From Elusimicrobiales bacterium (GTDB lineage Bacteria > Elusimicrobiota > Elusimicrobia > Elusimicrobiales > UBA9959), in NCBI GenBank assembly GCA_026419335.1, contig JANZZP010000060.1, positions 1 to 8,592 of the forward strand: a stretch of 8,592 nucleotides of DNA, in the 5' to 3' direction. The notes beneath the pieces were generated by a model, which saw only the letters and a list, made by a program, of their open reading frames with translations, made no database searches and had not been told where the DNA came from. A program made the position numbers and the translations under genes. Shown one piece after another: positions 7,609 to 8,592 of this stretch. Within the stretch, counting starts at the first letter, position 1. Every line of letters begins with the position of its first letter.

Positions 7609-8260
7609 TAAATTTTTATGATAATCATATTATTGACCTTCTTTTATTATATCAAATTTTAGTTCTAGCAAACTTTCACATCTTGATATCCTAAACTTCT
7701 CCCTCCAGTTGAGGCATAATCCACATTATGTAATGCTATATTCATTTCTTTTGCGTTGATATTGGTTGAGGTTAATCCATCTAATATAAAGGGATAAGCA
7801 TGTTTTCTGTAATAAGTTTCTGTAGTTAAATAAAAACCTAATGATGAAGCGTTAAATCCTGGTGTGTTACTAAAATAAGTAGCACATCCTGTATGATTTG
7901 GGTCGTAATCTTTACTATGTACTAAAAAAGTTTCTGCTTTACCTGTTTTCATATTTGTTATATAAAACCTTTTTCATGTTATGTTCTGCGAAATTCATTA
8001 TTGAAAGATGCTTTTTCTATTAGGTAATAGTTTGAATCATAATAGTCTAATGCTATATTAAGTGGTTTTTCTAGTACCATCCCATTAAGATCAATATGAT
8101 CATAATATCTTTCGATTATTGTTATTATTGCTTGCGAGATATCGTCTAAAATGTTTCCTTCTAAGTTTGTAGAAAAATTAGCAAATAATTTTTTGGTATT
8201 TTCTTCTGAAAATAATGAAGTGGTTATAAATAAGGCAATAATAACTGTTAAAAATTTCAT
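7609..8260 (-). pseudogene. L,D-transpeptidase (YkuD_2 type murein transpeptidase), decayed, catalytic cysteine lost
   Basis: The family makes 3-3 (diaminopimelate to diaminopimelate) cross-links or attaches proteins to peptidoglycan. The remnant opens with a signal peptide MKFLTVIIALFITTSLFS (8260 onward), then a linker ending NNEFRRT at a TAA (7981-7979). One missing A in the A5 run 7970-7974 joins it to HEKRFYITNMKTGKAE and the signature block CATYFSNTPG...SSLGFYLTTETYYRKHAY. The catalytic histidine is kept (IALHNVDY), but the expected GRSxGCP reads GRSLGYQ: TAT at 7688-7686 replaces the cysteine codon, and CAA follows where CCA would give proline. After another frameshift at A3 7674-7676 the C-terminus resumes as SLLELKFDIIKEGQ, TAA (7632-7630), YDYHKNL, matching the usual family ending. 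The start has no Shine-Dalgarno but abuts a good promoter. The family call is firm from the signature block; the last segment is less certain. Confidence 0.82.
7627..7655 (-). promoter_or_regulatory. Candidate sigma-70-type promoter for parA-parB
   Basis: On the minus strand TTGATA (7655-7650) is followed after 17 bp by TAATAT (7632-7627), predicting a start near 7620 and a leader of about 65 nt that contains the parS palindrome. The -35 matches 5 of 6 and the -10 matches 4 of 6. In such AT-rich DNA chance matches are common, and the boxes lie within the decayed 3' part of the L,D-transpeptidase gene. Confidence 0.35.
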
Positions 8261-8266
8261 AAATTT

Positions 8267-8295
8267 ATAATATAAAAAAAATAAACCTATGTCAA
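8267..8295 (-). promoter_or_regulatory. Near-consensus sigma-70 promoter abutting the L,D-transpeptidase start
   Basis: On the minus strand a perfect TTGACA (8295-8290) is followed after exactly 17 bp by TATTAT (8272-8267, 5 of 6 matches). The predicted transcription start falls at or next to the ATG (8260), so the mRNA would be leaderless or nearly so, which fits the lack of a Shine-Dalgarno here. It is the best promoter match seen in the window. Confidence 0.6.
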
Positions 8296-8314
8296 TATTT
8301 ATAAAATAAAAAAG

Positions 8315-8330
8315 GTTTTCACGTGAAAAC
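8315..8330. promoter_or_regulatory. Second parS-like palindrome
   Basis: The perfect 16-bp palindrome GTTTTCACGTGAAAAC is identical to the core of the site upstream of parA, with about 740 bp between them. Flanking bases do not extend the symmetry. It lies 20 bp upstream of the -35 box of the L,D-transpeptidase promoter and downstream of the gene at the right edge. ParB binding is inferred from the repeat and the nearby parB. Confidence 0.8.
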
Positions 8331-8360
8331 TAAATTTTAAAAATTATAAATTAAATAATT

Positions 8361-8592
8361 TTATTGTAAGAATAAGAAAATGTATTGTAGAAAATCATAT
8401 AAATCGCAGTTGATTAGTCTTATATCAATATTATAGTTATTTATATTACCGCTCAAACTTCCACTTATTTTATTGAAGTTTAATTCTATTGGTGACTTGT
8501 CAAAATGTCCTTTTATAACAACTTCGTTAGCATCAGTAATTCCTTCTTTTATATCAAATGTTAAGTTTATGTTTTTGTTGTATAATATGCCT
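8361..8592 (-). CDS. C-terminal 76 residues of a beta-rich protein, possibly AsmA/TamB-like (cut by window edge)
   Basis: A minus-strand frame enters at the right edge (first full codon at 8591) and ends at TAA 8363-8361. The visible part alternates short beta-type strands and polar turns (NLTFDIKEG, VVIKGHFDKSPIELNF, ISGSLSGNI, YNIDIRLINCDL) and ends in a hydrophobic YDFLQYIFLFLQ. The GxLSGNI and KGHFDKSPIELNF patterns recall repeat regions of AsmA or TamB envelope proteins, but this is pattern resemblance only. The start, length and upstream domains are outside the window. It is codirectional with the L,D-transpeptidase remnant, with parS site 2 and the promoter between them. Confidence 0.6.
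   Translation of the reverse strand, partial: GILYNKNINLTFDIKEGITDANEVVIKGHFDKSPIELNFNKISGSLSGNINNYNIDIRLINCDLYDFLQYIFLFLQ

Noticed and set aside
7555..8360. A replication origin beside the parS-like sites
   Set aside because: No DnaA-box cluster (TTATNCACA) or dnaA/dnaN genes were seen, so origin location is not claimed.

Overview
The window is strongly AT-rich (by eye about a quarter G+C). Almost all coding is on the minus strand, with tight intergenic spacing and strong AAGGAGG-type ribosome binding sites, including two in front of TTG starts. This is bacterial chromosomal DNA: it carries a ParA/ParB segregation pair with parS-like sites, aspartate-semialdehyde dehydrogenase, and the head of a type I-B CRISPR-Cas operon. 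An L,D-transpeptidase remnant and several Sec signal peptides suggest a cell envelope with peptidoglycan. Two genes are in decay, which fits a genome under relaxed selection, for example a host-associated bacterium. The phylum cannot be fixed from the sequence alone.

Left part (1-1463, minus): cas6 followed by the N-terminal third of cas8b1 (csh1), which runs off the left edge. This is the usual gene order at the head of a subtype I-B operon. No CRISPR repeats are in the window. A roughly 300 bp spacer (1464-1768) separates the operon from a small plus-strand membrane protein of unknown function (1769-2164).

Centre (2178-3860, minus): one large pseudogene of a NERD-nuclease/UvrD-type SF1 helicase. 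It appears as several separate open frames, but the frames join into one protein of about 560 residues with all main helicase motifs. The gene lacks a normal start codon, and the coding path is interrupted by four frame changes and an in-frame stop. Its first codon lies 11 bp after asd, so it was probably the last gene of the parA-parB-orf-asd series.

Right-centre (3872-7554, minus): an apparent operon parA, parB, a secreted protein of unknown function, and asd. Gaps are 8 and 16 nt, and the last pair share a 1-nt TAATG overlap. A perfect palindrome with a parS-like CACGTG centre lies just before parA.

Right end (7609-8592, minus): a decayed L,D-transpeptidase (YkuD_2 type) that has lost its catalytic cysteine and carries two stops and two frameshifts. 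A near-consensus promoter abuts its start codon, and a second copy of the same 16-bp parS-like palindrome lies upstream. The C-terminal end of another beta-rich protein enters from the right edge. asd supplies the diaminopimelate/lysine branch used for peptidoglycan and L,D-transpeptidases cross-link that polymer, so the segregation locus is flanked by envelope-related genes on both sides.
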